A DNA stretch of 64,000 bases from SFWF01 sp964599835 (lineage in GTDB: Bacteria > Bacillota > Clostridia > Oscillospirales > Acutalibacteraceae), in the NCBI GenBank assembly GCA_964599835.1, contig CAZRHF010000001.1, positions 17,570 to 81,569 of the forward strand, given 5' to 3'. Below the pieces are notes generated by a model that was not told the DNA's origin, searched no databases, and saw only the letters and a list, made by a program, of their open reading frames with translations. This document shows, piece by piece, positions 43,672-51,927 of this stretch. Positions within the stretch are counted from its first letter, which is position 1. Every line of letters starts with the position of its first letter. Position numbers and translations under genes: made by a program.

Positions 43672-43712
43672 ATGATACAAAAATCCGGAACATATTTCAA
43701 TGGTTTTTGAAA
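43672..43712 (-). promoter_or_regulatory. Sugar-operon promoter with overlapping palindromic operator
   Basis: Minus strand: TTGAAA (43700-43695), 17 bases, TATCAT (43677-43672). The -35 is one arm of an inverted repeat, TTTCAA (43695-43700), 6 bases, TTGAAA (43707-43712). A repressor bound there would block polymerase. TTTCA/TGAAA half-sites are of the kind RpiR-family regulators use. Confidence 0.65.
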
Positions 43713-43727
43713 ATAAATTTTAAAATA

Positions 43728-43756
43728 TTGACTTTTTTTCTTAAAAAAGCTAAAAT
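43728..43756 (+). promoter_or_regulatory. Promoter of the RpiR-type regulator gene
   Basis: TTGACT (43728-43733), 17-base spacer, TAAAAT (43751-43756). The palindrome at 43757-43777 begins directly after the -10 box. Confidence 0.75.
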
Positions 43757-43777
43757 AAATGAAAATAATTTTCATTT
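43757..43777. promoter_or_regulatory. Perfect palindrome between regulator promoter and ribosome binding site
   Basis: AAATGAAAAT (43757-43766) and ATTTTCATTT (43768-43777) are exact complements around a single central A. The position, covering the transcription start and touching the GGAGG at 43778-43782, suits autoregulation by the encoded RpiR protein. It shares TGAAA/TTTCA half-sites with the palindrome at the divergent operon promoter. Confidence 0.65.
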
Positions 43778-43788
43778 GGAGGTATCAA

Positions 43789-44628
43789 ATGGAAACCGTT
43801 ACCCAAAAAATCAGAACTTTATATAAAGAAATGGGCCCCGCAGAAAAAAAGATAGCCGACTTTGTCGTCGGAAACCTTAACGATATAATGGCGACCTCAA
43901 TAAGCGAATTATCCGAGCTTTGCGGCTGCGGTGATGCAACGGTGGTCCGTTTTTCGAGACGCCTGGGCTTCGAGGGATACCAGGCATTAAAGATCGCTAT
44001 TGCAGGAGACCTCGGTTCCGCATCGGCCATCAGCTCCGAAATTGAGAAAAGCGATTCCTGCTTTGAGATCTTTTCTAAAAGAATGAACGACATAGCCTTA
44101 ACACTGAGCAATACCCAATCGGTGCTTGATGCACAGGCTCTCGAAAACGCCGCAAAAATTATTATGAAAGCAAAAAGAATTGTTGTTTTCGGCCTCGGAA
44201 ATTCGGCCGCGATAGCCTCGGATGCCGCACACAAATTTTTAAGACTGGGACTTAACGCCCAAGCCTGCACGGACAACCATTTGCAGGCGATCATTGCCTC
44301 ACATATCGACCGCCAGAGCGTTGCAATAGCAATATCACACTCCGGAGCTTCAAAAGATATCGTAGAAGCGCTCAGGCTTTCAAAAATCGGAGGTGCAACT
44401 ACAATAGCTATTACCAATTTCGGCACCTCCCCCATCGTTGAAGCCGCCGATTTTTGCCTTTTTACCAAGGCCGAGGAAACCCGACACTCTATTCTCGCCA
44501 TGAGTTCCCGAATAGCACAGCTTGCTATTTTCGATGCAATATACACCTACATAGTCGTTAACGCAGACAAGGCCTCAATGCAGGCAATCTACAATACAGA
44601 ATTGGCACTTCAGAACAAGAAATATTAA
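43789..44628 (+). CDS. MurR/RpiR family transcriptional regulator
   Basis: A 279-residue regulator. Residues 1-75 form the RpiR helix-turn-helix (TSISELSELCGCGDATVVRF, then SRRLGFEGYQALK) and residues about 115-250 a SIS sugar-phosphate-binding domain (RIVVFGLGNSAAIASDAAHK, VAIAISHSGASKDIVEAL). Such proteins sense a sugar phosphate from the pathway they control. It is divergent from the eleven-gene catabolic operon and is its probable regulator. The ATG at 43789 follows TGGAGG; an upstream in-frame ATG at 43759 lies inside the palindrome and is rejected. Confidence 0.93.
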   Translation: METVTQKIRTLYKEMGPAEKKIADFVVGNLNDIMATSISELSELCGCGDATVVRFSRRLGFEGYQALKIAIAGDLGSASAISSEIEKSDSCFEIFSKRMNDIALTLSNTQSVLDAQALENAAKIIMKAKRIVVFGLGNSAAIASDAAHKFLRLGLNAQACTDNHLQAIIASHIDRQSVAIAISHSGASKDIVEALRLSKIGGATTIAITNFGTSPIVEAADFCLFTKAEETRHSILAMSSRIAQLAIFDAIYTYIVVNADKASMQAIYNTELALQNKKY

Positions 44629-44660
44629 AAAAGACGTAACGCCCTGCGTTACGTCTTTCT
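44629..44660 (+). terminator. Terminator between the convergent RpiR and apbE genes
   Basis: GACGTAACGC (44633-44642) pairs with GCGTTACGTC (44646-44655), followed by TTTCTATTCTT; A-rich on the opposite side (AAAAAA), so it works both ways. Confidence 0.85.
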
Positions 44661-45705
44661 ATTCTTCTATGATCTCTTCAAATCCGTCGGTATAAAATAT
44701 TTCATACTTATCGGTGATCCACATCGCATGAACACCGTCAATGCCTTCAACAAGCTTTTTGCCTTCGTCATAAGACATATTAAAAAGTGCAGTCGAAAGC
44801 GCATCGGCAAGACCGCTATCGTCACACACCACCGACACCGAGGTAAAATCAAACTTAGGCATAAGCGTCTCGGGATCGATTATATGGTGATAATGCTTTC
44901 CGTCAACCGTGTAATACCGCTGATACGATCCTGAGGTAACGAAAACCTGATCGGAAAGTCCAACGATCATTACGTAACCGGTCTCGCTTTCGGGGTCGGG
45001 ATCAACTACCGAAGCCGTCCACTTTGAGCCGTCGGGTTTTGTTCCCAAGGTTCTTATATTTCCGCCTATATTAAGGGTATATGAGGTTATTCCCTTTTCC
45101 TTCAGATCTGCGGCGACTCTCTCGGTTGCATAGCCCTTCGCTATTGCACCCACGTCCAGCGACATTTCGGCATCACGCAAAAATACGGTGCTGTTTTCGC
45201 GGTCTATTACGATCTTGGAAATATCGGTATATGCGGAGGCCTCAAGCAGTTTATCCTTAGGAGGAAGACGGGCGTTTTCGGGGTCGTCAATTCCCCATGT
45301 GCGATAGTCGTGCCAAATGGATAGGACACTTCCCATCGCAACGTTGGTTTTACCGTCGGTGATCTCATACAGTCTTATACATTCGTCAAGCAGATCAATT
45401 ATTCGTTTATCGACCTTAACGGGCTTGTTTCCTGCGTTCTTGTTTACGGTGCAGAGATTATTGATCCCCGCATAGGTTTTGTAAATATCGTAAAGCTTGT
45501 GATATTCCGACAGCTCTTTCTCGATGAATTCGGCATTTACATTGAATTCTTCCTTGCTTGATTCAAAGCCAACTACAGTTGAAACCGTATCGAAATAATC
45601 GAGATAGGTCTCGGTGAATTTTTGCTTCTCCTGCACTGATCTGCAGGAAGAAAACACTACTATTAAACTGCAGATAAGAGCAAGTGAAACAAATCTTTTT
45701 GTCAT
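44659..45705 (-). CDS. apbE: FAD:protein FMN transferase lipoprotein
   Basis: ApbE transfers FMN from FAD onto a threonine of extracytoplasmic partner proteins. The 348-residue product has a lipoprotein signal peptide (lipobox VFSSC near residue 21), then the family motifs DYFDTVSTVVGF, IVDLLDECIRLYEITDGKTN-like LLDECIRLYEITDGKTNVAM, LDVGAIAKGYATERVA and LNIGGNIRTLGTKPDG, and the HHIIDPETLMP with later SGLADALSTALFNMS (the metal-binding Asp/Thr region). GGAG lies eight bases before the ATG at 45705. It directly follows the gene of a two-repeat lipoprotein that is its likely acceptor. Confidence 0.95.
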   Translation of the reverse strand: MTKRFVSLALICSLIVVFSSCRSVQEKQKFTETYLDYFDTVSTVVGFESSKEEFNVNAEFIEKELSEYHKLYDIYKTYAGINNLCTVNKNAGNKPVKVDKRIIDLLDECIRLYEITDGKTNVAMGSVLSIWHDYRTWGIDDPENARLPPKDKLLEASAYTDISKIVIDRENSTVFLRDAEMSLDVGAIAKGYATERVAADLKEKGITSYTLNIGGNIRTLGTKPDGSKWTASVVDPDPESETGYVMIVGLSDQVFVTSGSYQRYYTVDGKHYHHIIDPETLMPKFDFTSVSVVCDDSGLADALSTALFNMSYDEGKKLVEGIDGVHAMWITDKYEIFYTDGFEEIIEE

Positions 45706-45725
45706 AAAACGTTCTCCGTTTTGCA

Positions 45726-45757
45726 AAAAAAGAGGGGACGTAAAATCCCCTCTTTAA
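45726..45757 (-). terminator. Hairpin between the repeat lipoprotein and apbE genes
   Basis: AAAGAGGGGA / TCCCCTCTTT (45746-45755 and 45729-45738) form a 10-bp stem followed on the minus strand by TTTTGC. Only a short T-tract follows, so some read-through into apbE is likely; this would set apbE expression below that of its partner. Confidence 0.65.
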
Positions 45758-45765
45758 GCGGTTAT

Positions 45766-46773
45766 TTACTGAGCGTTGGACATAGCCTGAGCCATAACTG
45801 CCTGATAAGCACCAATCTGAATGGTAACAGACGCGGAAAGGTCAGCGTCGGTAGGACGTTCGTCCTCGGTCTTGATGGCCTTGATCTCGTCGGCAGTCTT
45901 ACCTACAACGTAATCGGTGAGAGCCTTGCCCTGAACGTACCACTCACCTACGCAGTTTTCAGCGTATGCGAGCATACCGTAATCTTCCTTAAGATTTCTT
46001 TTGGTGTCGGAATAAGACTTATCGGCAACCTTTCCTTCATTGTCGATCTGAACTTCGGGCTGAAGCTCGTCGAGAAGAGCGGAAATTACCTTACCTTCAG
46101 CATCGGTAACAACAGCAGCAACGGTAGCGGTTAACTTGACGGTTGCGTTGGTCTCCTTGTCGGCATTATAGTCGGAAGAGGAAGAAAGGTCGTTATCTAC
46201 ATCAAGACCAAGCTTAAAGCCTTCAGCGGCGGTAAAGGACTTGGCCTGTGCATCTTCACAAGCAGCAACGATAGCGGCATTGAAATCACCTACAGCCACG
46301 GTGCATACAGCGCTGAGATCAGCGTCGGCAGGAGCTCCGGTATCGCTGAGAGTGAGTGCTTTTACGTCTTCGACCGTCTTACCGATCATTTTATCGGCGT
46401 ATGCGTCGGCCTGCTCATACCACTCTTTGCCTATTCCGGAGACGCCCTTCATAGAATAGTTGTCCTTAAGCTCCTTCTTAGTGAGAAGGCTTACGGAATC
46501 AAGATCCAAAACCTTACCGTCAGCAACAGAGACCTTGGTCTGTGCAGCGTCGAGGTCAACGGCCACGATCTTTCCGTCTTTATCAAGAACAACTGCGGCG
46601 TAAGTGGCTTCTATATTGGCATAGGCATCTTTATCTTCGGTCTTATCAGCCGAGGCATCCAAAGATACGACAACACCCATACCAACCTTATATTCGGCAG
46701 TTTTTTCTCCTCCGCAGGCTGCGAGAGAAAGAACCATTGCGAGGGCGAGTATCAATGCAAATATCTTTTTCAT
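45766..46773 (-). CDS. Two-repeat lipoprotein, probable flavinylated electron carrier
   Basis: A 335-residue lipoprotein (lipobox LSLAAC, Cys20). Two homologous domains follow, about residues 25-175 and 185-335, matching at A/TVAAVV.D..GK, LK(D/E).Y.M, EWY, GKT..(D/E).KA and P.DADLSA...T. The segment after GKT ends in DLSAVCT (Thr158) and DLSASVT (Thr317); these Thr residues are placed like FMN attachment sites of ApbE substrates, although the match to the known consensus is loose. Related double-domain lipoproteins (PplA type) carry covalent FMN for extracellular electron transfer. The apbE gene follows directly. A strong promoter precedes it. Confidence 0.8.
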   Translation of the reverse strand: MKKIFALILALAMVLSLAACGGEKTAEYKVGMGVVVSLDASADKTEDKDAYANIEATYAAVVLDKDGKIVAVDLDAAQTKVSVADGKVLDLDSVSLLTKKELKDNYSMKGVSGIGKEWYEQADAYADKMIGKTVEDVKALTLSDTGAPADADLSAVCTVAVGDFNAAIVAACEDAQAKSFTAAEGFKLGLDVDNDLSSSSDYNADKETNATVKLTATVAAVVTDAEGKVISALLDELQPEVQIDNEGKVADKSYSDTKRNLKEDYGMLAYAENCVGEWYVQGKALTDYVVGKTADEIKAIKTEDERPTDADLSASVTIQIGAYQAVMAQAMSNAQ

Positions 46774-46825
46774 AATTTTTACCCCTTTGTATTAAACTTT
46801 GAAGACTTCAGTCCTCTTTGACTAT

Positions 46826-46854
46826 ATTCTACACTATCCTGCTATATAGGTCAA
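46826..46854 (-). promoter_or_regulatory. Promoter of the lipoprotein-apbE unit
   Basis: Minus strand TTGACC (46854-46849), 17 bases, TAGAAT (46831-46826). The leader to the ATG at 46773 is about 45 bases and ends in AAAGGGG. Confidence 0.7.
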
Positions 46855-46883
46855 GGAATTTTTAGCTGTTTGTAAAAAAAGCA

Positions 46884-48302
46884 TCAATCTGCTGTCATTA
46901 CCTTTATCATATTAGTATTTCCTGACATATTGATAGGCGCACCGCCGACTATAACAACGGTGTCTCCCTTCTTTACGACATCGATCTGCTTGGCGCAGTC
47001 GAGAGCGTGAAGGAAAAGCTTTTCCGTGTTTTCCTGACAAAGGGCTAAAACAGGATGAACGCCCCAGGAAAGAGACAGCTGATGATAGGTTTTGATCTCA
47101 GGAGTAGAGGCCACGATAGGCTCGGTAGGACGGAATTTAGAAAGCCTTCTGGCAGCGTGTCCGGATTTGGTAAGTGCGATTATTGCCTGTGCGCCCAGAT
47201 CTCTTGCAGTAGTGCAGGCGGCGTCACAAATAGCATTTGCAGTATCCATTTCCTTTACAAATCTTCTATCGGTAAACATATTCATACTGATAGCATCACT
47301 TTCGGCCTGGCGGACTATCTTTGACATTACCTCAACGACCCTGGCAGGATGGTCGCCCATAGCCGTCTCACCCGAAAGCATAACCGCACTCGTACCGTCG
47401 AAAACCGCGTTTGCAACGTCGGTTATCTCGGCTCTTGTCGGGTTATAGGAATGAATCATAGACTCCAGCATCTGGGTAGCGGTAATAACGATCTTACCCG
47501 AACCGTAGCAGGTTTTAATGAAACGCTTCTGCAGTCCGGGAAGCTTTTCATATTCGACCTCAACGCCCATATCGCCTCTGGCAACCATAATTCCGTCGGA
47601 CTCTTCAAGAATCTCTGCGAAATTGGTTACACCTTCACTGTTTTCTATCTTGGAAATGATTTTAATATTATGACCGCCGTGATAGTTTAAAAACTTTCTC
47701 AGGTCGATCACGTCCTGTCTGTTTCTTACAAATGAAGCGGCAATATAATCTACGTCGTTTTCTACAGCAAAAAGCACGTCGGCCTTATCAACTTCGGACA
47801 GATAGGGCACGTCGAGATGAACTCCCGGAACATTTATACTCTTGCGGTCTTTGAGAATGCCGCCTACCAAAACCTTACAAACGATCTCAGTGCCGACAAT
47901 ATCCGAAACCTCAAGCACGAGGCTTCCATCGTCTATCTTTATTATATTGCCGGACGAAACCTTTTTATTCAGAGAAGGATAGGTAGTGCTTACAAATTCA
48001 GAGTTGCCGAGCTTGTCCTCGGCTATAAACTTAAAGGTCTGTCCTTCCCTAAGCTCAGCTTTTCCGCCGTCGAGAAGCTTAGTTCGGATCTCAGGTCCTT
48101 TCGTATCCAACAATACAGCCGCAGGCAGAGCTAACCTATCGCGGACGCTACGGAATAATTCAATGGTTTTTTTGTGATTTTCGTGGGTGCCATGGGAAAA
48201 ATTCAGACGGGCAACGTTCATACCGCTCCTGAAAAGCTGTTCGATCATTTCCTCGTTTTCACTGGCAGGTCCAAGTGTACATATGATTTTGGTTTTTCTC
48301 AT
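46884..48302 (-). CDS. pyk: Pyruvate kinase
   Basis: Pyruvate kinase makes pyruvate and ATP from phosphoenolpyruvate at the end of glycolysis. The 472-residue enzyme shows KIICTLGPASENEE, MNVARLNFSHGTHE, LDTKGPEIRT, the catalytic KIENSEGVTNFAEIL and IMVARGDMGVEVEYEKLP, and PTRAEITDVANAVFDGTSAV, then the C-terminal regulatory domain. It lacks the extra PEP-utiliser-like domain of some Bacillus forms. The ATG at 48302 is preferred to the TTG at 48311 because the GGGGAG would be only 2 bases from the latter. It has its own divergent promoter and no clear terminator. Confidence 0.97.
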   Translation of the reverse strand: MRKTKIICTLGPASENEEMIEQLFRSGMNVARLNFSHGTHENHKKTIELFRSVRDRLALPAAVLLDTKGPEIRTKLLDGGKAELREGQTFKFIAEDKLGNSEFVSTTYPSLNKKVSSGNIIKIDDGSLVLEVSDIVGTEIVCKVLVGGILKDRKSINVPGVHLDVPYLSEVDKADVLFAVENDVDYIAASFVRNRQDVIDLRKFLNYHGGHNIKIISKIENSEGVTNFAEILEESDGIMVARGDMGVEVEYEKLPGLQKRFIKTCYGSGKIVITATQMLESMIHSYNPTRAEITDVANAVFDGTSAVMLSGETAMGDHPARVVEVMSKIVRQAESDAISMNMFTDRRFVKEMDTANAICDAACTTARDLGAQAIIALTKSGHAARRLSKFRPTEPIVASTPEIKTYHQLSLSWGVHPVLALCQENTEKLFLHALDCAKQIDVVKKGDTVVIVGGAPINMSGNTNMIKVMTAD

Positions 48303-48343
48303 TTCGACCAATTCTCCCCGATTGTGAAATTGTTTCGTATATG

Positions 48344-48372
48344 ATAATACAATAATGTTGTGAATTGTTCAA
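48344..48372 (-). promoter_or_regulatory. Promoter of pyk
   Basis: Minus strand TTGAAC (48372-48367), 17-base spacer, TATTAT (48349-48344), about 42 bases before the ATG. Confidence 0.7.
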
Positions 48373-48399
48373 GTAAAATTTTTGTTAAGTAAAAATTTG

Positions 48400-48428
48400 T
48401 TGACTTATCTTTAATATAGTTTTATATT
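48400..48428 (+). promoter_or_regulatory. Promoter of the aminotransferase-maf unit
   Basis: TTGACT (48400-48405), 17 bases, TATATT (48423-48428). It is divergent from the pyk promoter, 27 bases away. Confidence 0.7.
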
Positions 48429-48463
48429 ATTTATAAGATTTTAAACATAAAGGAGACATTATT

Positions 48464-49648
48464 TTGGTTAATCAAAAAAATTACGGTCTCGGTACCGCAC
48501 GTTCGGCGATACGGGAATTATTTGAATACGGAAAAAAGCAAGCCGCTGCTGTCGGCGCAGATAACGTCTTTGATTTCAGTCTCGGCAACCCCAGCACTCC
48601 TGCGCCTAAAGCAGTAGACGAGGCGATCGCCGATATTGTAAAAAACTGTGATCCTATTGCAGTTCACGGATATACCAGTGCTCCCGGTAGCTTAGAAACC
48701 CGAAGTGCAATTGCAAACTCAATAAACCGCCGTTTCGGCATAAACGCAACTCCTGATGAAATCTATATTACCTGCGGAGCCGCCGCCGCTCTTTGCTGTA
48801 CCCTTTCGGCTCTTACCTTCTCATCCGACGCAGAGATCATCGCTGTCGCACCCTTCTTTCCCGAATACAGAGTATTTACCGAGGGAGCAGGCGCAAAGTT
48901 CAAGGTCGTTGAGGCCGATACCGTAGGCTTCCAGATAAATTTTGAAAAGCTTGGAGAGGCTATCACCGAAAATACCGCAGGTATTATTATCAACTCTCCC
49001 AATAATCCTTCGGGCGTTGTTTATTCGGAAGATACTATTAAAAAGCTTTCCGACCTTCTCGTACGCAAGTCGATGGAGATCGGTCATCCCGTATATATTA
49101 TCTGTGACGAGCCCTACAGGGAGCTTGTGTACGGTGATATAGAGGTTCCTTACGTTCCTAAATACTACGACAATACCGTGGTTTGCTATTCCTACAGTAA
49201 ATCTCTTTCACTTCCGGGAGAACGCATCGGATACATTTACGTGCCTTCCTGCTGTGAGGATGCAAAGTCGGTTTATGCCGCCGCCGCAGGAGCAGGACGT
49301 GCTATGGGATACGTTTGCGCCCCCTCGCTTTTACAGCTTGTTATCGCCCGCTGTATCGACGTTCAGCCCGATCTGTCCGACTATGAGGTAAACCGCAAAC
49401 TTCTGCTTGATAATCTCACCTCTTACGGATATGAGTGTGCTGCACCCGACGGAGCATTTTATCTGTTTTTAAAGGCCCCGAACGGTGATGGAAACGCATT
49501 TTCGGAGATGGCAAAGAAAAAGAACCTACTTGTCGTTCCGGGTGAGAGCTTCGGCTGTAAAGACTATGTTCGAATTTCATACTGTGTTGCAACAAAAACG
49601 GTTGAAGGGGCACTTCCCTACTTTAAGGAGTTAATCGAAGAATGTTAG
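48464..49648 (+). CDS. Class I/II pyridoxal phosphate aminotransferase
   Basis: A 394-residue fold-type I PLP enzyme. NSPNNPSGVVYSED and IICDEPYRELVYGD bind the PLP ring, and the Schiff-base lysine is in CYSYSKSLSLPGERIGYIYV. It resembles AspC-like aminotransferases of Clostridia; substrate unknown. The start is a TTG at 48464 with AAAGGAG eight bases upstream; there is no ATG nearby. Its stop overlaps the maf ATG by 7 bases, so the two are coupled. Confidence 0.9.
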   Translation: MVNQKNYGLGTARSAIRELFEYGKKQAAAVGADNVFDFSLGNPSTPAPKAVDEAIADIVKNCDPIAVHGYTSAPGSLETRSAIANSINRRFGINATPDEIYITCGAAAALCCTLSALTFSSDAEIIAVAPFFPEYRVFTEGAGAKFKVVEADTVGFQINFEKLGEAITENTAGIIINSPNNPSGVVYSEDTIKKLSDLLVRKSMEIGHPVYIICDEPYRELVYGDIEVPYVPKYYDNTVVCYSYSKSLSLPGERIGYIYVPSCCEDAKSVYAAAAGAGRAMGYVCAPSLLQLVIARCIDVQPDLSDYEVNRKLLLDNLTSYGYECAAPDGAFYLFLKAPNGDGNAFSEMAKKKNLLVVPGESFGCKDYVRISYCVATKTVEGALPYFKELIEEC

Positions 49649-50190
49649 TTTTAGCCTCCGCCTCACCGAGACGCAAAGAGCTTATCTCTCTTATTTCCAA
49701 AGAGGTTAAAATTTATCCTGCCGACGTAGACGAAAGCTTTGGAACCGAAATTCCTGCCGAAAGCGTTCCCGAAATGCTGGCGGTTCGAAAAGCGAAGGCT
49801 GTTTCGGAAATTTTTCCCGAAGACACTGTTATTGGCTCTGACACTTCGGTCATAGTCGACGGTGAAATACTCGGAAAGCCTGTTGATAGCGACGATGCAA
49901 AAAGGATGCTCAATATGCTTTCGGGAAAAACGCACAAGGTAATAACGGGATGTGCGATCTTCAAAAAGGAACGTTCTTTAAGCTTTTCCGAAACCACCGA
50001 GGTGACCTTCTATCCTCTCACAGACAAAGAAATAGACGACTATATTGCAACGAATGAGCCAAATGATAAAGCAGGAGCTTACGGCATACAGGGCTACGGT
50101 TCTCTGCTTATAAAAGGTATAAACGGTGACTATTTTAACGTTGTAGGACTTCCGGTCTCTAAGCTTAATAAAACTTTAAAAATGATATAA
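49642..50190 (+). CDS. maf: Maf family nucleotide pyrophosphatase
   Basis: Maf proteins hydrolyse non-canonical or modified nucleoside triphosphates (dTTP/UTP, pseudo-UTP group) and influence septation. The 182-residue protein begins MLVLASASPRRKELISLI, the family signature, with PEDTVIGSDTSVIVDG and GKPVDSDDAKRMLNMLSGKT and the C-terminal DKAGAYGIQGYG. It is second in the aminotransferase-maf unit and is followed by a strong terminator. Confidence 0.95.
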   Translation: MLVLASASPRRKELISLISKEVKIYPADVDESFGTEIPAESVPEMLAVRKAKAVSEIFPEDTVIGSDTSVIVDGEILGKPVDSDDAKRMLNMLSGKTHKVITGCAIFKKERSLSFSETTEVTFYPLTDKEIDDYIATNEPNDKAGAYGIQGYGSLLIKGINGDYFNVVGLPVSKLNKTLKMI

Positions 50191-50226
50191 AAAACTGCCG
50201 TGCTTTTTTGCACGGCAGTTTTTGTT
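50188..50226 (+). terminator. Terminator between the convergent maf and nhaC genes
   Basis: AACTGCCGTGC (50193-50203) pairs with GCACGGCAGTT (50210-50220), followed by TTTTTGTT; AAAA on the far side serves the opposite gene. Confidence 0.9.
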
Positions 50227-50237
50227 GTTATTATTGA

Positions 50238-51866
50238 TTATCCAAGTTTCTGCTTGGCGGTTGTAAACTTGATTACGAAGAGAGTTGCTAATGTCAGCAC
50301 GATTCCAACCGTAATGGATATCCAGGGATTCTGAACAAAGCCTGCAACAATAAAGGTGACGAAGGCGATTGCCGCTACGGTTATTGCGTAAGGCAACTGG
50401 GTTGAAACATGGTTAATGTGGTCGCAACGTGCACCTGCTGAGGACATAATGGTAGTATCGGAAATGGGAGAGCAGTGGTCGCCGCATACAGCACCTGCAA
50501 GACATGCAGACATACCGATAATACCAAGCTCGGTTCCTGCGGGGAAGATGCTTAAAACGATGGGAATAAGGATTCCGAAGGTTCCCCAGGAAGTACCGGT
50601 AGCAAAGGAAATAAGGCAAGCTACAACGAATACGATAGCGGGCAGGAAATTCTGAAGACCAGCAGCACCTGCAAGAGCACTCTGAACGAAGGCGTCAGAA
50701 TCGAGCATAGTGGTCATATTCTTAAGAGAGGTTGCCATAGTGAGGATGAGTATTGCAGGAACCATAGCAATAAAGCCCTTGGGAATACATTCCATAGCCT
50801 GTTTGAAGGTTACAAGGCGACGCGCTACAAAATAGATGATTACAAAGACAAGAGCAATAAGTCCGCCCCAGGGAAGTGCAACGGTAGCGTCGGTGTTAGA
50901 GAATGCGTCGATAAAGTTCAAAGAAGAGTCGTAATTTGCAGAGTTGAATACCCACTCTTCGCCCATGCAACGACCTACGTAAGGAAGTGCGATGAAGCAG
51001 ATAGCAATAAGAACGACTATAGGAATTATAAGGTCAATAACGCGACCCTTGTCGGTTGCGGGCTTTTCGTCGTCCTGAGCCTCATGCTCTACGCCGGAGG
51101 TGAAAAGGTCGCCTTTGGAAGCGTTGAACTCATGCAGCTTCATCGGACCGTAGTCAAACTTCATAAGGGTGATGGCGATAATGAACACAAAAGTAAGAAG
51201 CGAATAGAAGTTATAAGGTATAGCCTGACAGAAGAGAACGATTCCGTTGGTTCCCTCGGGAGCAAACTCGGAAACGGCTGCTGCCCAGGAAGACATGGGA
51301 GCTATCATACAGACGGGTGCGGCGGTTGCGTCGATAAGGTAAGAAAGCTTTGCACGGGACATTCTTACATTATCGGTTACGGGACGCATAACGGCACCGA
51401 CGGTCAGACAGTTGAAATAGTCGTCAATGAAGATAAGCACGCCAAAAATAAAGGTAGCGATCGAAGCACCGATCTTTCCTTTAACGTGCTTTGATGCCCA
51501 ACGACCGAAAGCGGCAGAACCGCCTGCCTTATTGATAAGGGCAACTATTATTCCGAGAACTACCAAGAATACAAATATGCCGGCAGTACCGGAAACAGCA
51601 GAAATAAGCCCGTCGCTGATAACCGAGTCTACCGCATGTATGGGATTAAACTTGGAATACAACAGACCTCCTGCGACAATTCCGACAAAAAGCGAAGAGT
51701 AGGCCTCTTTAGTGATGAGTGCAAGCCCGATAGCGATTACGGGCGGGAACAGAGACCATAACGTTCCTACGGGATCATTGATCGGACCGGTGAATGCGCA
51801 AAGAACGCCGAAACCAACCACAACGGCAATTATGATTATTTTCGGTAAAAGCTTCTTTACTGTCAT
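50238..51866 (-). CDS. NhaC family transporter under a lysine riboswitch
   Basis: A 542-residue polytopic membrane protein of the NhaC Na+/H+ antiporter superfamily, with about 12 helices; characteristic stretches are PVIAIGLALITKEAYSSLFVG, IFIDDYFNCLTVGAVMRPV and ATGTSWGTFGILIPI, plus CGDHCSPISDTTIMSSAG. The gene sits behind a lysine riboswitch and its terminator, and a group of NhaC-like proteins under such switches was predicted to be lysine carriers (LysW), so lysine uptake or exchange is likely. The ATG at 51866 (AGGAGG) is chosen; the frame opens upstream to 52028, but that stretch is the riboswitch RNA. Confidence 0.88.
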   Translation of the reverse strand: MTVKKLLPKIIIIAVVVGFGVLCAFTGPINDPVGTLWSLFPPVIAIGLALITKEAYSSLFVGIVAGGLLYSKFNPIHAVDSVISDGLISAVSGTAGIFVFLVVLGIIVALINKAGGSAAFGRWASKHVKGKIGASIATFIFGVLIFIDDYFNCLTVGAVMRPVTDNVRMSRAKLSYLIDATAAPVCMIAPMSSWAAAVSEFAPEGTNGIVLFCQAIPYNFYSLLTFVFIIAITLMKFDYGPMKLHEFNASKGDLFTSGVEHEAQDDEKPATDKGRVIDLIIPIVVLIAICFIALPYVGRCMGEEWVFNSANYDSSLNFIDAFSNTDATVALPWGGLIALVFVIIYFVARRLVTFKQAMECIPKGFIAMVPAILILTMATSLKNMTTMLDSDAFVQSALAGAAGLQNFLPAIVFVVACLISFATGTSWGTFGILIPIVLSIFPAGTELGIIGMSACLAGAVCGDHCSPISDTTIMSSAGARCDHINHVSTQLPYAITVAAIAFVTFIVAGFVQNPWISITVGIVLTLATLFVIKFTTAKQKLG

Positions 51867-51878
51867 AATTTTACCTCC

Positions 51879-51908
51879 TAAAAAAAATAACCACGGACGC
51901 ATCCGTGG
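51879..51908 (-). terminator. Riboswitch expression-platform terminator
   Basis: CCACGGA / TCCGTGG (51902-51908 and 51891-51897) form a stem with a 4-base loop, directly followed on the minus strand by TTATTTTTTTT and then the AGGAGG of nhaC. Ligand binding to the aptamer is expected to favour this terminator. Confidence 0.8.
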
Positions 51909-51927
51909 ATAATTAAAAGAATCATCG

